Source: Deltaproteobacteria bacterium
Lineage (GTDB): Bacteria; Desulfobacterota; Desulfobulbia; Desulfobulbales; Desulfobulbaceae
NCBI GenBank assembly: GCA_013151365.1
Contig: JAADIK010000110.1
Coordinates: forward strand, 1,443 to 20,575
DNA length: 19,133 nt
Direction: 5' to 3'
Part shown: one piece after another, positions 1-7,835 of the stretch
How the letters are laid out: every line of letters begins with the position of its first letter
Numbering within the stretch: position 1 is the first letter of the stretch
Made by a program: the position numbers and the translations under genes
Notes under the pieces: generated by a model
The model's database searches: none
Told to the model about the DNA's origin: nothing
What the model saw: the letters and a program-made list of their open reading frames with translations, nothing else

Positions 1-34
1 AGAAAATGCGTTTATTCAGCATATAATACAATAA

Positions 35-55
35 ATTCCATAAATTGCATGGAAT
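35..55. repeat. 7-bp perfect inverted repeat upstream of prfA
   Basis: ATTCCAT (35-41) and ATGGAAT (49-55) are perfect inverted copies separated by 7 bases, in the AT-rich leader about 45 bases before the prfA start. A TATAAT hexamer lies at 22-27, but a matching -35 box would fall at or beyond the left window edge, so a promoter cannot be confirmed. The repeat could be an operator, or a weak terminator of an upstream gene. There is no T tract after it. Confidence 0.35.
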
Positions 56-101
56 ATCATCTCAAGCCGTCACGGATTCAGGCGTCGGGTCATAAATCAT
101 T

Positions 102-1172
102 ATGTTTGAAAATCTTGCTGATATTGGCGAAAAACTTGACATGCTGGAGCAGCGGCTTGCCGACCCCAGCTTAATTCAGGATCAGAAACGATATCAGCAG
201 GTCGCCAGGGAACATTCCCATGTTGCCAAACTTCATCAGCTCTATTCACGCTACCGTGCGGTCCGGAAAGATATAGAGGAAAACCGGGAACTCATCAGGG
301 ACGAGGCCGATGACGCGGAACTGGCGGAACTCGCCAGGTCCGAAGTCGCGGAGCTGCAGGAAAAGGAGGCGGAACTCGAAGAGGCTATCCGGATCATGCT
401 CCTGCCCAAGGACCCCAATGACGAGAAGAATATTTTTCTCGAGATCAGGGCGGGGACCGGCGGCGACGAGGCGGCACTCTTTGCCGCCGATCTGTTCAGG
501 ATGTACAGCCGCTTTGCCGAAAGCAAGGGCTGGAAGATCGAAACCATGAGCAGCAGTCCCATCGGTATCGGCGGCTTCAAGGAAATTATCGCCCTCATCC
601 GCGGCGACCATGTCTACTCCCGGCTGAAGTATGAGTCGGGTGTGCATCGGGTCCAGCGTGTGCCGGATACCGAGGCCCAGGGCCGTATTCATACCTCGGC
701 GGTCACCGTCGCCATCATCCCGGAAGCGGATGAGGTTGACCTCCACATTGAACCTAACGAACTGAAGTTCGATGTGTACCGTTCATCGGGGCCCGGCGGC
801 CAGAGCGTGAACACCACCGATTCGGCCGTCAGGGTTACCCATCTGCCCACCGGCCTGGTCGTCATCTGCCAGGATGAGAAGTCACAGCATAAAAACAAGG
901 CCAAGGCCTTGCAGGTCCTCCGCGCCCGGCTCCTCGACAAGATAGAGCAGGAACAGCGCGACAAGGTTTCCGAGGACCGGAAAAGCCAGGTCGGTTCGGG
1001 CGACCGGAGTGAGCGCATCCGGACCTATAATTTTCCCCAGGGCCGGGTCTCCGACCACCGGATCAATCTGACCGTCTACAAGCTGGAGCAGATTCTTGCC
1101 GGTGCCCTTGACGAAATTATTCAGCCCTTGATCACCCATTACCAGACCGAATCCCTGAAGACCTCTTGTTAG
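102..1172 (+). CDS. prfA: Peptide chain release factor 1 (RF1)
   Basis: RF1 recognises UAA and UAG stop codons in the ribosomal A site and triggers hydrolysis of the peptidyl-tRNA ester in the cytoplasm. The 356-residue length is normal for the family. The catalytic GGQ lies at residues 232-234 in the context SGPGGQSVN, and the stop-codon-reading tripeptide is PDT at 188-190, fitting the PxT of RF1 rather than the SPF of RF2. The N-terminal ~100 residues are the charged helical domain 1. The ATG at 102 gives a standard N-terminus, although no strong Shine-Dalgarno sequence precedes it. prmC, whose product methylates the GGQ glutamine, follows after an inserted repeat element. The TAG stop overlaps the left direct repeat of that element. 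Confidence 0.97.
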   Translation: MFENLADIGEKLDMLEQRLADPSLIQDQKRYQQVAREHSHVAKLHQLYSRYRAVRKDIEENRELIRDEADDAELAELARSEVAELQEKEAELEEAIRIMLLPKDPNDEKNIFLEIRAGTGGDEAALFAADLFRMYSRFAESKGWKIETMSSSPIGIGGFKEIIALIRGDHVYSRLKYESGVHRVQRVPDTEAQGRIHTSAVTVAIIPEADEVDLHIEPNELKFDVYRSSGPGGQSVNTTDSAVRVTHLPTGLVVICQDEKSQHKNKAKALQVLRARLLDKIEQEQRDKVSEDRKSQVGSGDRSERIRTYNFPQGRVSDHRINLTVYKLEQILAGALDEIIQPLITHYQTESLKTSC

Positions 1173-1174
1173 AG

Positions 1175-1341
1175 AGTGCCCGTACGGAAACGGTCTTTTC
1201 GGAGTCTCGCAGGCTCGCTTACCTTGTTATGCGCAAAAAAATAATCCTCGGAATATCCGGTCTGTGGTTATTTTTTTCGCCGGCTTCGGAGTCTGCACTT
1301 ACCTGACCTCGAACAGAAATCCTCGTTTCCGGACGGACACT
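1175..1341. mobile_element. MITE-like element with 18-bp terminal inverted repeats, between prfA and prmC
   Basis: The 18 bases at 1175-1192 (AGTGCCCGTACGGAAACG) match the reverse complement of 1324-1341 (AGTGTCCGTCCGGAAACG) at 16 of 18 positions. AGAG occurs directly outside both ends (1171-1174 and 1342-1345), as a target-site duplication would; a 5-bp TAGAG reading with the element ending at 1340 is also possible. Inside, 1231-1246 and 1266-1280 form a second, AT-rich hairpin (seven A pairing with seven T, closed by GCG/CGC). Two blocks recur in order: TTCGGAGTCT at 1198 and 1285, and CTTACCT at 1218 and 1298. No ORF lies inside. Short size, inverted ends and flanking duplication are typical of non-autonomous miniature transposable elements. 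Once transcribed, the structure could also act as a terminator or an mRNA processing site between prfA and prmC. No second copy was seen in the window. Confidence 0.6.
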
Positions 1342-1372
1342 AGAGGGGGGACAGGATGGATATTTTTTCCTC

Positions 1373-2251
1373 ATGCGTTTTACCCAACTCTACCAAAAGG
1401 CTGTCAGGCGCCTGTCCCAGGCGGGAATCGATGAGGCCGGTAATGATGCCGCCCTTCTGCTTGAATGGTGTTTCGGCCTGACCCGCAGCCAGCTCTTCCT
1501 GCACGGGGAACAGGATGCCGCCCTTGAGCGGTTGGCCTGTTTCGAGAACGCCCTTGCGCGCAGGGCCGCCAGAGAACCTCTGCACTATATTACCGGTATC
1601 CGCGAATTCTGGTCTCTGGACTTTGTCGTTTCACCCGCTGTCCTGATTCCCCGGCCCGAGACGGAATTTCTCCTTGACCATATCCTGTCCACCTGCGGCC
1701 CGGCCGGTTTTCCCGGGGGGGCTGTCCTGGATATGTGTACCGGCAGCGGGGTTATTGCGGTGGTCCTGGCCCTGGAACTCGGGGCGGAGCGGGTTGTTGC
1801 CGTTGATCAGTCTTTCGCCGCCCTCCAGGTGGCCAGGGGCAATATCCGGAAACATCGGCAGGAAGGCCGGGTCGACCTGCTCTGTTCGGATCTTTTTTCG
1901 GCCATCAGGCAGGAGCCGGCCTTCGAACTGATTGTGGCCAACCCTCCTTATGTCGCCGCCGGCGTGCTGGCCTCGCTCCAGCCCGAAGTCCGTGACTGGG
2001 AGCCGGAAGCCGCCCTGGCCGCGGGACGCCGGGGGCTGGATATTATAGAGCGCCTGGTACGGCAGGCCCCTTATTTTCTCAAGCCCGGGGGCTGGCTGTT
2101 TCTTGAAATCGGGGCGGATCAGAAGGCGGCCGTATATCGTTTAGTTGCCGAGCAGGACGGAGCGGTCTACGACAGCGTTGCCGTGGTCTCAGACTGGGCC
2201 GGCCGGCCGCGGGTACTACAGGCTCGAAAGAAAGGAAATAACAATGGATAA
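1373..2251 (+). CDS. prmC: Release factor glutamine methyltransferase
   Basis: PrmC transfers a methyl group from S-adenosylmethionine to the glutamine of the GGQ motif in RF1 and RF2, which raises termination efficiency. The protein has 292 residues, normal for the family. It shows an N-terminal helical release-factor-binding domain (about 1-85) and a Rossmann methyltransferase domain. The SAM-binding loop DMCTGSG is at 120-126, and the diagnostic NPPY that binds the substrate glutamine is at 190-193. The ATG at 1373 gives a normal N-terminus (MRFTQLYQKAVRRLSQAGID). Its ribosome-binding site is unclear, because the purine-rich GAGGGGGGACAGGA lies 17 to 30 bases upstream. An ATG at 1356 is out of frame and yields only a short peptide. 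The 3' end overlaps murA by 8 bases, implying translational coupling. Confidence 0.95.
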   Translation: MRFTQLYQKAVRRLSQAGIDEAGNDAALLLEWCFGLTRSQLFLHGEQDAALERLACFENALARRAAREPLHYITGIREFWSLDFVVSPAVLIPRPETEFLLDHILSTCGPAGFPGGAVLDMCTGSGVIAVVLALELGAERVVAVDQSFAALQVARGNIRKHRQEGRVDLLCSDLFSAIRQEPAFELIVANPPYVAAGVLASLQPEVRDWEPEAALAAGRRGLDIIERLVRQAPYFLKPGGWLFLEIGADQKAAVYRLVAEQDGAVYDSVAVVSDWAGRPRVLQARKKGNNNG

Positions 2252-3527
2252 GATCATTATTCAAGGCGGCAAGCCGCTTTACGGGACGGTTTCGGTGAGC
2301 GGCGCCAAGAATGCGTCCCTGCCCCTGCTCGCCGCGACGTTGCTGGTTCCCGGCCGGCACGTCCTGCACAATGTCCCGGATCTCCGGGATACCCGGACCA
2401 TGCTCAAGGTGCTTGAAACCCTGGGGGCCCGGTGGGAGAGGGATGGGGGCACGGTCCATATCGATACCAGGTATCTGAGCCGGGCCGAAGCCCCGTACGA
2501 ACTGGTAAAAACCATGCGTGCCTCGGTGCTGGTTCTCGGGCCGCTCATTTCCCGGACAGGATACGCCCGGGTTTCTCTGCCCGGTGGTTGTGCAATCGGC
2601 GCCCGGCCCATCAACTTTCACCTGCGTGGTTTCGAACAGCTCGGGGCCATGATTACCCTGGATCAGGGGTATGTTGAAGCGGCGATAAAGGGGCGGCTGC
2701 AGGGCAACGTGGTCTATTTCGACACTCCTTCGGTGACCGGTACGGAAAATATCCTCATGGCCTCGGTTTCGGCAGAGGGCACGACGGTGATCAAGAATGC
2801 GGCCCGGGAACCGGAGATCGGCAACCTGGTCGACATGCTGACCTCCATGGGCGCACGGATAGAGGGGCGGGGCAGCGATCATCTGACCGTTCACGGAGTG
2901 CAAGAACTGCGGCCGGCGGAGGCAACAATCATCCCTGACCGGATCGAGGCCGGCACCTATCTGCTGGCCGTGGCCGCGACCGGCGGCGAGGTGACGATAA
3001 CTGATTGTCGTCCCGCGCATCTTCCGGCCCTGGTGGAAAAATTGCGTAGCGCCGGGGTACATATCGAGGAACAGGAAACAACCTTGACCATATCCTGCCC
3101 GGCAGAATCGGTCGGGCCCGTCCAGCGGCTGCGCAGCGTGGATATCCGGACCATGCCCTATCCCGGATTTCCTACTGATCTTCAGGCCCAGTTCATGGCC
3201 CTCATGATCCAGGCCGACGGGAGCAGTATTATCCACGAGACCATCTTCGAAAACAGGTTCATGCACGTTGCCGAGTTGCAGCGGCTGGGGGCGGATATCA
3301 AGATTGACGGCTCAAGCGCCATTGTCAGGGGGAGGCCGCCACACGAATTGTGCGGCGCCCAGGTTATGGCCACCGACCTGCGCGCTTCGGCCTGCCTGGT
3401 TATTGCCGGACTCGCCGCCTCCGGCACCACCGAGGTGTCCCGCATCTACCACCTGGAGCGCGGTTATGAAAATATGGTGGCGAAGATGCAGGCCCTGGGA
3501 GCCGATATCCGGAAAATCAGGGAGTAG
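2244..3527 (+). CDS. murA: UDP-N-acetylglucosamine 1-carboxyvinyltransferase (MurA)
   Basis: MurA transfers enolpyruvate from PEP to UDP-GlcNAc, the first committed step of peptidoglycan synthesis, in the cytoplasm. The protein is 427 residues, which is typical. The substrate-binding pair K22-N23 sits in SGAKN, and the catalytic loop GGCAIGARP has Cys116. Having Cys rather than Asp there predicts fosfomycin sensitivity. The GFPTDLQAQ segment holding the catalytic aspartate is present. An in-frame start 99 bases upstream exists, but the ATG at 2244 is preferred: it has AAAGGAA just upstream, gives the normal MDKIIIQGG N-terminus, and overlaps prmC by only 8 bases (ATGGATAA). It is the last gene of the prfA-prmC-murA run and ends convergently against the histidine kinase gene with an 11-base overlap. 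Confidence 0.97.
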   Translation: MDKIIIQGGKPLYGTVSVSGAKNASLPLLAATLLVPGRHVLHNVPDLRDTRTMLKVLETLGARWERDGGTVHIDTRYLSRAEAPYELVKTMRASVLVLGPLISRTGYARVSLPGGCAIGARPINFHLRGFEQLGAMITLDQGYVEAAIKGRLQGNVVYFDTPSVTGTENILMASVSAEGTTVIKNAAREPEIGNLVDMLTSMGARIEGRGSDHLTVHGVQELRPAEATIIPDRIEAGTYLLAVAATGGEVTITDCRPAHLPALVEKLRSAGVHIEEQETTLTISCPAESVGPVQRLRSVDIRTMPYPGFPTDLQAQFMALMIQADGSSIIHETIFENRFMHVAELQRLGADIKIDGSSAIVRGRPPHELCGAQVMATDLRASACLVIAGLAASGTTEVSRIYHLERGYENMVAKMQALGADIRKIRE

Positions 3528-5226
3528 ACCCTGGTGACGGCAACGGCAGGTGAATCCGGACCGTACAGCCCCGGCCTTCCCGGCTTTCGACATCAATGCT
3601 GCCCCCGTGGCTTATGACAATCTGCTGAACAACGGCCAGGCCGAGTCCGGTTGCATCCGCCCGGGTGGTGGTAAAGGGGGCAAACAATCGGTCCCGGATT
3701 TCCGGGGCAATGCCGGTGCCCCGGTCGATCACTTTAAGCTCAACGCCGTCCCGCCCCTCCCTGCTCTCCTCTCTGCCTGAAATAATGACCGGTTCAGTGG
3801 TGTCGCGGGAAGCATAGCAGCTGTTTTTCAGGAGATGGGCGAGGGCGATCTGTATCTGCTGCCGGTCGGCGCAGACATCCAGAGTGGCGGGGACCTCGAT
3901 AGAGATCGAACAGCCGGGATGGCGGCCGCCGTCGGCGATGACCCCCTCAACTGTTTCCTCGGCCAGGCGCCGCAGATTAAACCACTGATATTGCAGGCGG
4001 TCGGGACGTGCATAGTGGAGAAAATCCGTAATGGCCCTGGCCATCTTGTCCGATTCCCTTAAGATGATATCCGTCAGCCGGTGCTGCGTCCGTGCTTCAT
4101 CGCCGGCCTGATCGGCGAAGTCCAGGGCCAGGATCTGCGCCGACCCTGAAATCGCTGCCAGGGGATTTCTGAAATCATGGGCAATGGAAGCGCTCAACTC
4201 GCCAACGGCCGCCATTTTTTCCGCCTCCCGAACCTGTTTTTCCATCTGTTCTATCTTGCTGATATCCTGCATGGTGACAACCTTGCACCTGGTGCAGGCC
4301 GTGGACCCAAGCGTGATGTCCGGGGCCGGGTGCAGTCCGGAGCAGGAGTAGCCCACCCGGATTAAGGTCCCGTCCTTTTTTTTCAAGTCGGCGACCCGGC
4401 GGCTTTCGGCCTGCTCCACGCTGATTTCCGGGAAATACCTGTTGAGCGGCCGTCCTGTAATCTCCGCGGCATGGTAGCCGGTGATGGACTCTGCCGCGGG
4501 GTTGCAGGAGGTGATGTTGTCATCATCGTCAACCGTGATGATCCCGGTCATGATATCTTCAAAAATCTGCTTGTATAAAAGGGACAGGCGGTCATACTTC
4601 TCAACGGTCAGGGAGAGGGCATCTTCCGTGAATCGCAGTCGTCTGGCCAGCATGCCGCTCAACAGGGCGATCAGGAAGAAAGTCAGTCCATAGACGGCAA
4701 AGATATCCGTGCTGACCAGGAAATCCTTCACCGGCCGGTAGCGGGTGGCAAAAAAGTAGGGAGGGATGTAGCCCAGGAATTCACCGGTAAGCACCGTGCC
4801 GTAAAGGATGGTCGCCGCCGCCGCCGGAATGAGTCCCCCTATGCGATAGAGTATCAGGCCGCCGGCCAGAATCGGCAGAAAAAAGACCGGGGTGAAGATC
4901 GATTGACTGCAACCGGTGGCATAGACTAGCAGGGCGATGAAGAAGGTGTCCGACAGGAGCTGGATCAGGGCGAAACGCCGCAGGTGGAGTTTTTTCTTTT
5001 GCAGGATGAGCGCGGAACCGATGGAATAGCTATAGAACGTGAAAATAAAGATGAGGGAGAAAAAATGCGGCGGCAGAATAATCCGTTGTCGTTCGGATTG
5101 CAGAAGGGCCGTAATGCCAAGAAGCAGGGTCAAGAGAACAACACGAATGAAGATAAGCCAGAGAATATGCAGGCGCAACTGCTCTTCCGTGTCCGTGACC
5201 GGGGTAAAGGCTTTGAATAGATTCAA
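3517..5226 (-). CDS. pilS: Membrane PAS-domain sensor histidine kinase (PilS/NtrB-like)
   Basis: This is the sensor of a two-component pair: it autophosphorylates on histidine and passes the phosphate to the response regulator encoded just upstream. Of its 569 residues, about 1-195 contain five or six hydrophobic membrane segments. A PAS domain follows (about 215-325), then a HisKA domain with His350 in ASIAHDFRNP. The C-terminal ATPase domain has the N box LKNSCYAS, the G1 box DRGTGI and the G2 box GLGLAVV. The layout fits PilS, the type IV pilus regulator kinase; the signal is unknown and no pilin genes are in the window. The start shown is TTG with only a weak AGGC-type ribosome site; another TTG 16 codons in is possible. 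It begins 31 bases after the regulator stop, so the two are co-transcribed. Kinase function is certain, the PilS identity moderate. Confidence 0.85.
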   Translation of the reverse strand: MNLFKAFTPVTDTEEQLRLHILWLIFIRVVLLTLLLGITALLQSERQRIILPPHFFSLIFIFTFYSYSIGSALILQKKKLHLRRFALIQLLSDTFFIALLVYATGCSQSIFTPVFFLPILAGGLILYRIGGLIPAAAATILYGTVLTGEFLGYIPPYFFATRYRPVKDFLVSTDIFAVYGLTFFLIALLSGMLARRLRFTEDALSLTVEKYDRLSLLYKQIFEDIMTGIITVDDDDNITSCNPAAESITGYHAAEITGRPLNRYFPEISVEQAESRRVADLKKKDGTLIRVGYSCSGLHPAPDITLGSTACTRCKVVTMQDISKIEQMEKQVREAEKMAAVGELSASIAHDFRNPLAAISGSAQILALDFADQAGDEARTQHRLTDIILRESDKMARAITDFLHYARPDRLQYQWFNLRRLAEETVEGVIADGGRHPGCSISIEVPATLDVCADRQQIQIALAHLLKNSCYASRDTTEPVIISGREESREGRDGVELKVIDRGTGIAPEIRDRLFAPFTTTRADATGLGLAVVQQIVISHGGSIDVESREGRGCTVRIHLPLPSPGSTP

Positions 5227-5257
5227 TGTGGCTCTGCCTGATTGTGACTGGGCTGCT

Positions 5258-6631
5258 TCAGTCTATTTGGTATTTTTTGGTCTTGTACCTGAGCGACCTG
5301 AAACTGACTTTTAACAGTTCGGCGGCCTGGATCTTGGAATTGCCGGCCTTGGTCAAGGCATGCCGGATCATCTTTTTTTCCAGCTCGGTCATGACCTCTT
5401 CCATGCCTCGCTCGAAAAGTTCATCTTCAGTTTCAGCCGCGACAAAAAGAGGGCCCTGGCCGGAAGAGCTGTTGTTTTCGCGTTTTCGGTGCAGGGAGAG
5501 GGAGAGACTTTCCGGCAGAATGATATTGGACGCCTCCATGGCGACGCCACGTTCAATGATATTTTCGAGTTCCCGCACGTTCCCCGGAAAATCGTATTCC
5601 ATCAGTACCTCCAGGCCGTAAGATGAGATGGTCTGGACATCCTTGCCGAGCAGGCGGGAATATTTCTTGAGAAAATGTTCAACCAAAAGCGGCACATCGC
5701 CTTTTCTTTCCCTGAGCGGCGGCACCCTGATCGGCACCACGGCAAGCCGGTAATAGAGATCCTCCCGGAAGCGGCCGGCCATGATCTCGTCTTCCAGGAT
5801 GCGGTTCGTGGCCGCGATGATCCGGACATTGACTTTACTGGTTTTCGTGCTGCCAACCGGTTTGAACTCCCGTTCCTGCAGGACCCGCAGGAGCTTGGTC
5901 TGAATGATCGGTGTCAGCTCGCCGATTTCGTCGAGAAAGGCGGTGCCGCCGTCGGCCAGTTGAAAAAGCCCATCCTTGTTGCCGATAGCGCCGGTAAAAG
6001 AGCCCTTGACATGACCAAAGAGTTCGCTTTCAAGCAGACTTTCGGGGATGGCGCTGCAGGTAATGGGAATAAAAGGCTGACCCGCTACCCGGCTGTGGTT
6101 GTGGATGGCCTTGGCCACCAGTTCCTTGCCCGTCCCGGATTCGCCGTAGATCAGCACGTTGGCCGGAGCCGGAGCAATGCGCTTGATCAGGTCGAATATC
6201 TTGATCATCTCCGGGCTTTGGCCGATGATGTCGGGGAACAGCTCGGCCGGTTGGGTGAGGGGGTCGTTGGTCTTACGGGATGTTGCCGACCTGATGACCT
6301 CTTTTATTTCCTCAACATTGAATGGCTTGGTGATATAGTCAAAGGCGCCGTTTTTCATGGCCGTGACGGCGTCATCGGGTGAGGCGAAGGCCGTGACCAG
6401 GATGACCGGCAGCTCGGGCCGGGTCTTCTTGAGTTCGTCCAGCAGGTCCAGGCCGCTCATACCCGGCATGCGAATGTCGGAAACCACGAGGTCGAAATCG
6501 TGCCGGGCCGCGAGTTCCAGGGCGCTGGCGCCATCGGCGGCGGCAATCACCTTGTGCCCGTCTTTTTCCAGCAGGATCTTGAGGAACTCCCGCATGCTGA
6601 GTTCGTCGTCAACGACAAGAATAGAGAGCAT
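5258..6631 (-). CDS. pilR: Sigma-54-dependent response regulator, PilR/NtrC family
   Basis: This regulator activates sigma-54 promoters after phosphorylation by the downstream kinase. It has 457 residues from the ATG at 6631. The receiver domain (1-120) has the acidic pair D8-D9, phospho-acceptor D52 in SDIRMPGMSG, T80 and K102. The AAA+ domain has Walker A GESGTGKE at 163-170, the sigma-54 contact loop as GSFTGA at 210-215, and Walker B FLDE at 232-235. The C-terminal Fis-type helix-turn-helix ends in SFRSLRYKTKKYQID, which resembles PilR. An in-frame GTG at 6688 would add 19 residues; I prefer the ATG because the receiver domain then starts at the usual MLSILVVDDE. Neither start has a strong ribosome site. 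Regulator precedes kinase, the reverse of the common pilS-pilR order. The function class is certain, the PilR name less so. Confidence 0.88.
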   Translation of the reverse strand: MLSILVVDDELSMREFLKILLEKDGHKVIAAADGASALELAARHDFDLVVSDIRMPGMSGLDLLDELKKTRPELPVILVTAFASPDDAVTAMKNGAFDYITKPFNVEEIKEVIRSATSRKTNDPLTQPAELFPDIIGQSPEMIKIFDLIKRIAPAPANVLIYGESGTGKELVAKAIHNHSRVAGQPFIPITCSAIPESLLESELFGHVKGSFTGAIGNKDGLFQLADGGTAFLDEIGELTPIIQTKLLRVLQEREFKPVGSTKTSKVNVRIIAATNRILEDEIMAGRFREDLYYRLAVVPIRVPPLRERKGDVPLLVEHFLKKYSRLLGKDVQTISSYGLEVLMEYDFPGNVRELENIIERGVAMEASNIILPESLSLSLHRKRENNSSSGQGPLFVAAETEDELFERGMEEVMTELEKKMIRHALTKAGNSKIQAAELLKVSFRSLRYKTKKYQID

Positions 6632-6712
6632 TCTGATACAGTGGATTTTGATTGTTATTTTTTCTGAATACGTGACGGCTTGAGGCACAAACGAACAACT
6701 GCCATCATCTCG

Positions 6713-6795
6713 ACCTGCAACTGTAATGTAACGTTATGGAGCCTGCGAAGTCAAACACAATCGGATAACCGGTTTACATTGTAATCAGAACAGGT
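6713..6795. promoter_or_regulatory. Inverted repeats in the divergent pilR/tatC control region
   Basis: The 224 bases between the divergent regulator and tatC genes hold related sequences in opposite orientation. 6713-6731 reads ACCTGCAACTGTAATGTAA and is an imperfect inverse of 6774-6795. The core TTACATTGTAA at 6774-6784 is itself a palindrome with a single central base, and TAACGTTA overlaps the left copy at 6730-6737. Such paired sites are typical of a dimeric DNA-binding regulator, but the protein is unknown. No clear sigma-54 -24/-12 element was found on either strand. Confidence 0.4.
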
Positions 6796-6855
6796 TAATA
6801 AGATATTCAACATTCATTTTGTATCCCCGACCACGATAACCCCAAATAATTGACA

Positions 6856-7652
6856 ATGCCGGATCAGTTTAACAAACAGTCATTGACCGAACACCTGCGG
6901 GAACTCCGCTCCTGCCTGATTTATTCCATCGGCGCGATTGTCGTCGGTTTCGCCTTGGCCTATAATTTCATCCGCCCCATCAGTGACTGGTTTTTCAGGC
7001 CGCTGATGGAGGTCCTGCCCGCGGGCAAGAGTTTGATCTTTATTTCATACCAGGAAGGGTTTTTTTTTATCTGAAATTGGCCCTGGTCTGTGGAATTCTG
7101 TTCGCCAGCCCGGTTATTTTTCTGCAGGCCTGGCGCTTTGTCGCCCCTGGCCTGTATCGTCATGAAAAGCGTGTGCTTTTTCCTTTTGCGGCAGTGTCGT
7201 CGCTGTGCTTCCTCGGCGGTGCCGCCTTTGGCTATTTTGTGATCTTTCCGCCGGCCTTTCGTTTTTTTCTCGGCTATGCCAGCAATATTCTTGATCCGTT
7301 ACCGGGAGTCAGCGAATATTTTTCGCTGGCCCTGCAGCTGCTTATCAGTTTTGGCGTTATTTTCGAACTGCCTGTTTTCATGGTCTTCCTGGCCAAGGCC
7401 GGGGTCGTGGACACCGCGTTCCTGCGGCGTAACCGGAAATATGCCCTGCTCATCAGTTTTATTGTCGCGGCCATTGTCACGCCCACTTCCGACGTGGTGA
7501 ACCAGTTGCTTATGGCCGGTCCGCTTGTTATTCTGTACGAGATCAGCGTGGTGGCGGTTGCCGTTTTCGGCCGCCATCGATTCTCCGGTTTCGTGAAAGG
7601 CGAAGACGAAGCTCAGGATGCAAAAGATGATGTCGTTGATGAGCAGCCTTGA
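6856..7652 (+). CDS. tatC: Twin-arginine translocase subunit TatC (frame broken at a T9 run)
   Basis: TatC is the inner-membrane receptor for twin-arginine signal peptides and exports folded, often cofactor-bearing, proteins. As written, the frame from the ATG at 6856 stops at TGA 7072-7074 after 72 residues. The rest of TatC continues in the -1 frame through 7652. Joined at the nine-T run (7060-7068), the product is about 265 residues, normal for TatC. It then reads ...YQEGFFFYLKLALVCG... across the break. Family signatures are present on both sides: LTEHLRELR near the N-terminus, FVAPGLYRHEKR in the middle, and VTPTSDVVNQLLMAGP with LYEISV near the C-terminus, with six hydrophobic segments expected in all. 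The C-terminal tail is acidic. The break may be a sequencing deletion, a real mutation or -1 recoding. No tatA or tatB lies nearby, and no clear Shine-Dalgarno precedes the ATG. Confidence 0.85.
7060..7068 (+). other. T9 homopolymer / in-frame -1 slippery heptamer in tatC
   Basis: Nine consecutive T are read as three Phe codons in the starting frame. The last seven (7062-7068) form a perfect T_TTT_TTT slippery heptamer in that frame. A one-base backward slip makes the next codons TAT CTG AAA TTG and continues the full TatC sequence, while no slip meets TGA four bases after the run. One extra T in the true sequence, or transcriptional slippage, would have the same effect. Confidence 0.75.
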
Positions 7653-7733
7653 TGCCGGTCACTCTCGCCCGGAGAATCCGGCGCAAGTACGGAGATTCGA
7701 AAGCTGATGCAGTGTGGTTCTGTGAGGTTTGCG

Positions 7734-7757
7734 GCGCCGTTCCTGCGTGAGCGGCGC
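7734..7757 (+). terminator. Weak GC hairpin between tatC and the aldolase gene
   Basis: GCGCCG (7734-7739) and CGGCGC (7752-7757) can pair around a 12-base loop, 82 bases after the tatC stop. There is no T tract, so intrinsic termination is doubtful. The rest of the 183-base gap shows no gene and no convincing promoter. Confidence 0.2.
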
Positions 7758-7835
7758 TGGTGTTGAAGTTATACCTGAATTCGTCATGGATACAAGGTTA
7801 TAGAAAAACCGGAAACCTGCCAGGAGGATAAAAGC

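Noticed and set aside
1356..1482. ATG at 1356 with the purine-rich GAGGGGGGACAGG just upstream as the start of a gene
   Set aside because: It is out of frame with prmC and encodes only about 40 residues without similarity to anything I recognise.
2145..2243. N-terminal extension of MurA from an upstream in-frame start at 2145
   Set aside because: It would overlap prmC by more than 100 bases and add a non-homologous 33-residue leader; the ATG at 2244 has a good ribosome site and the normal MurA N-terminus.
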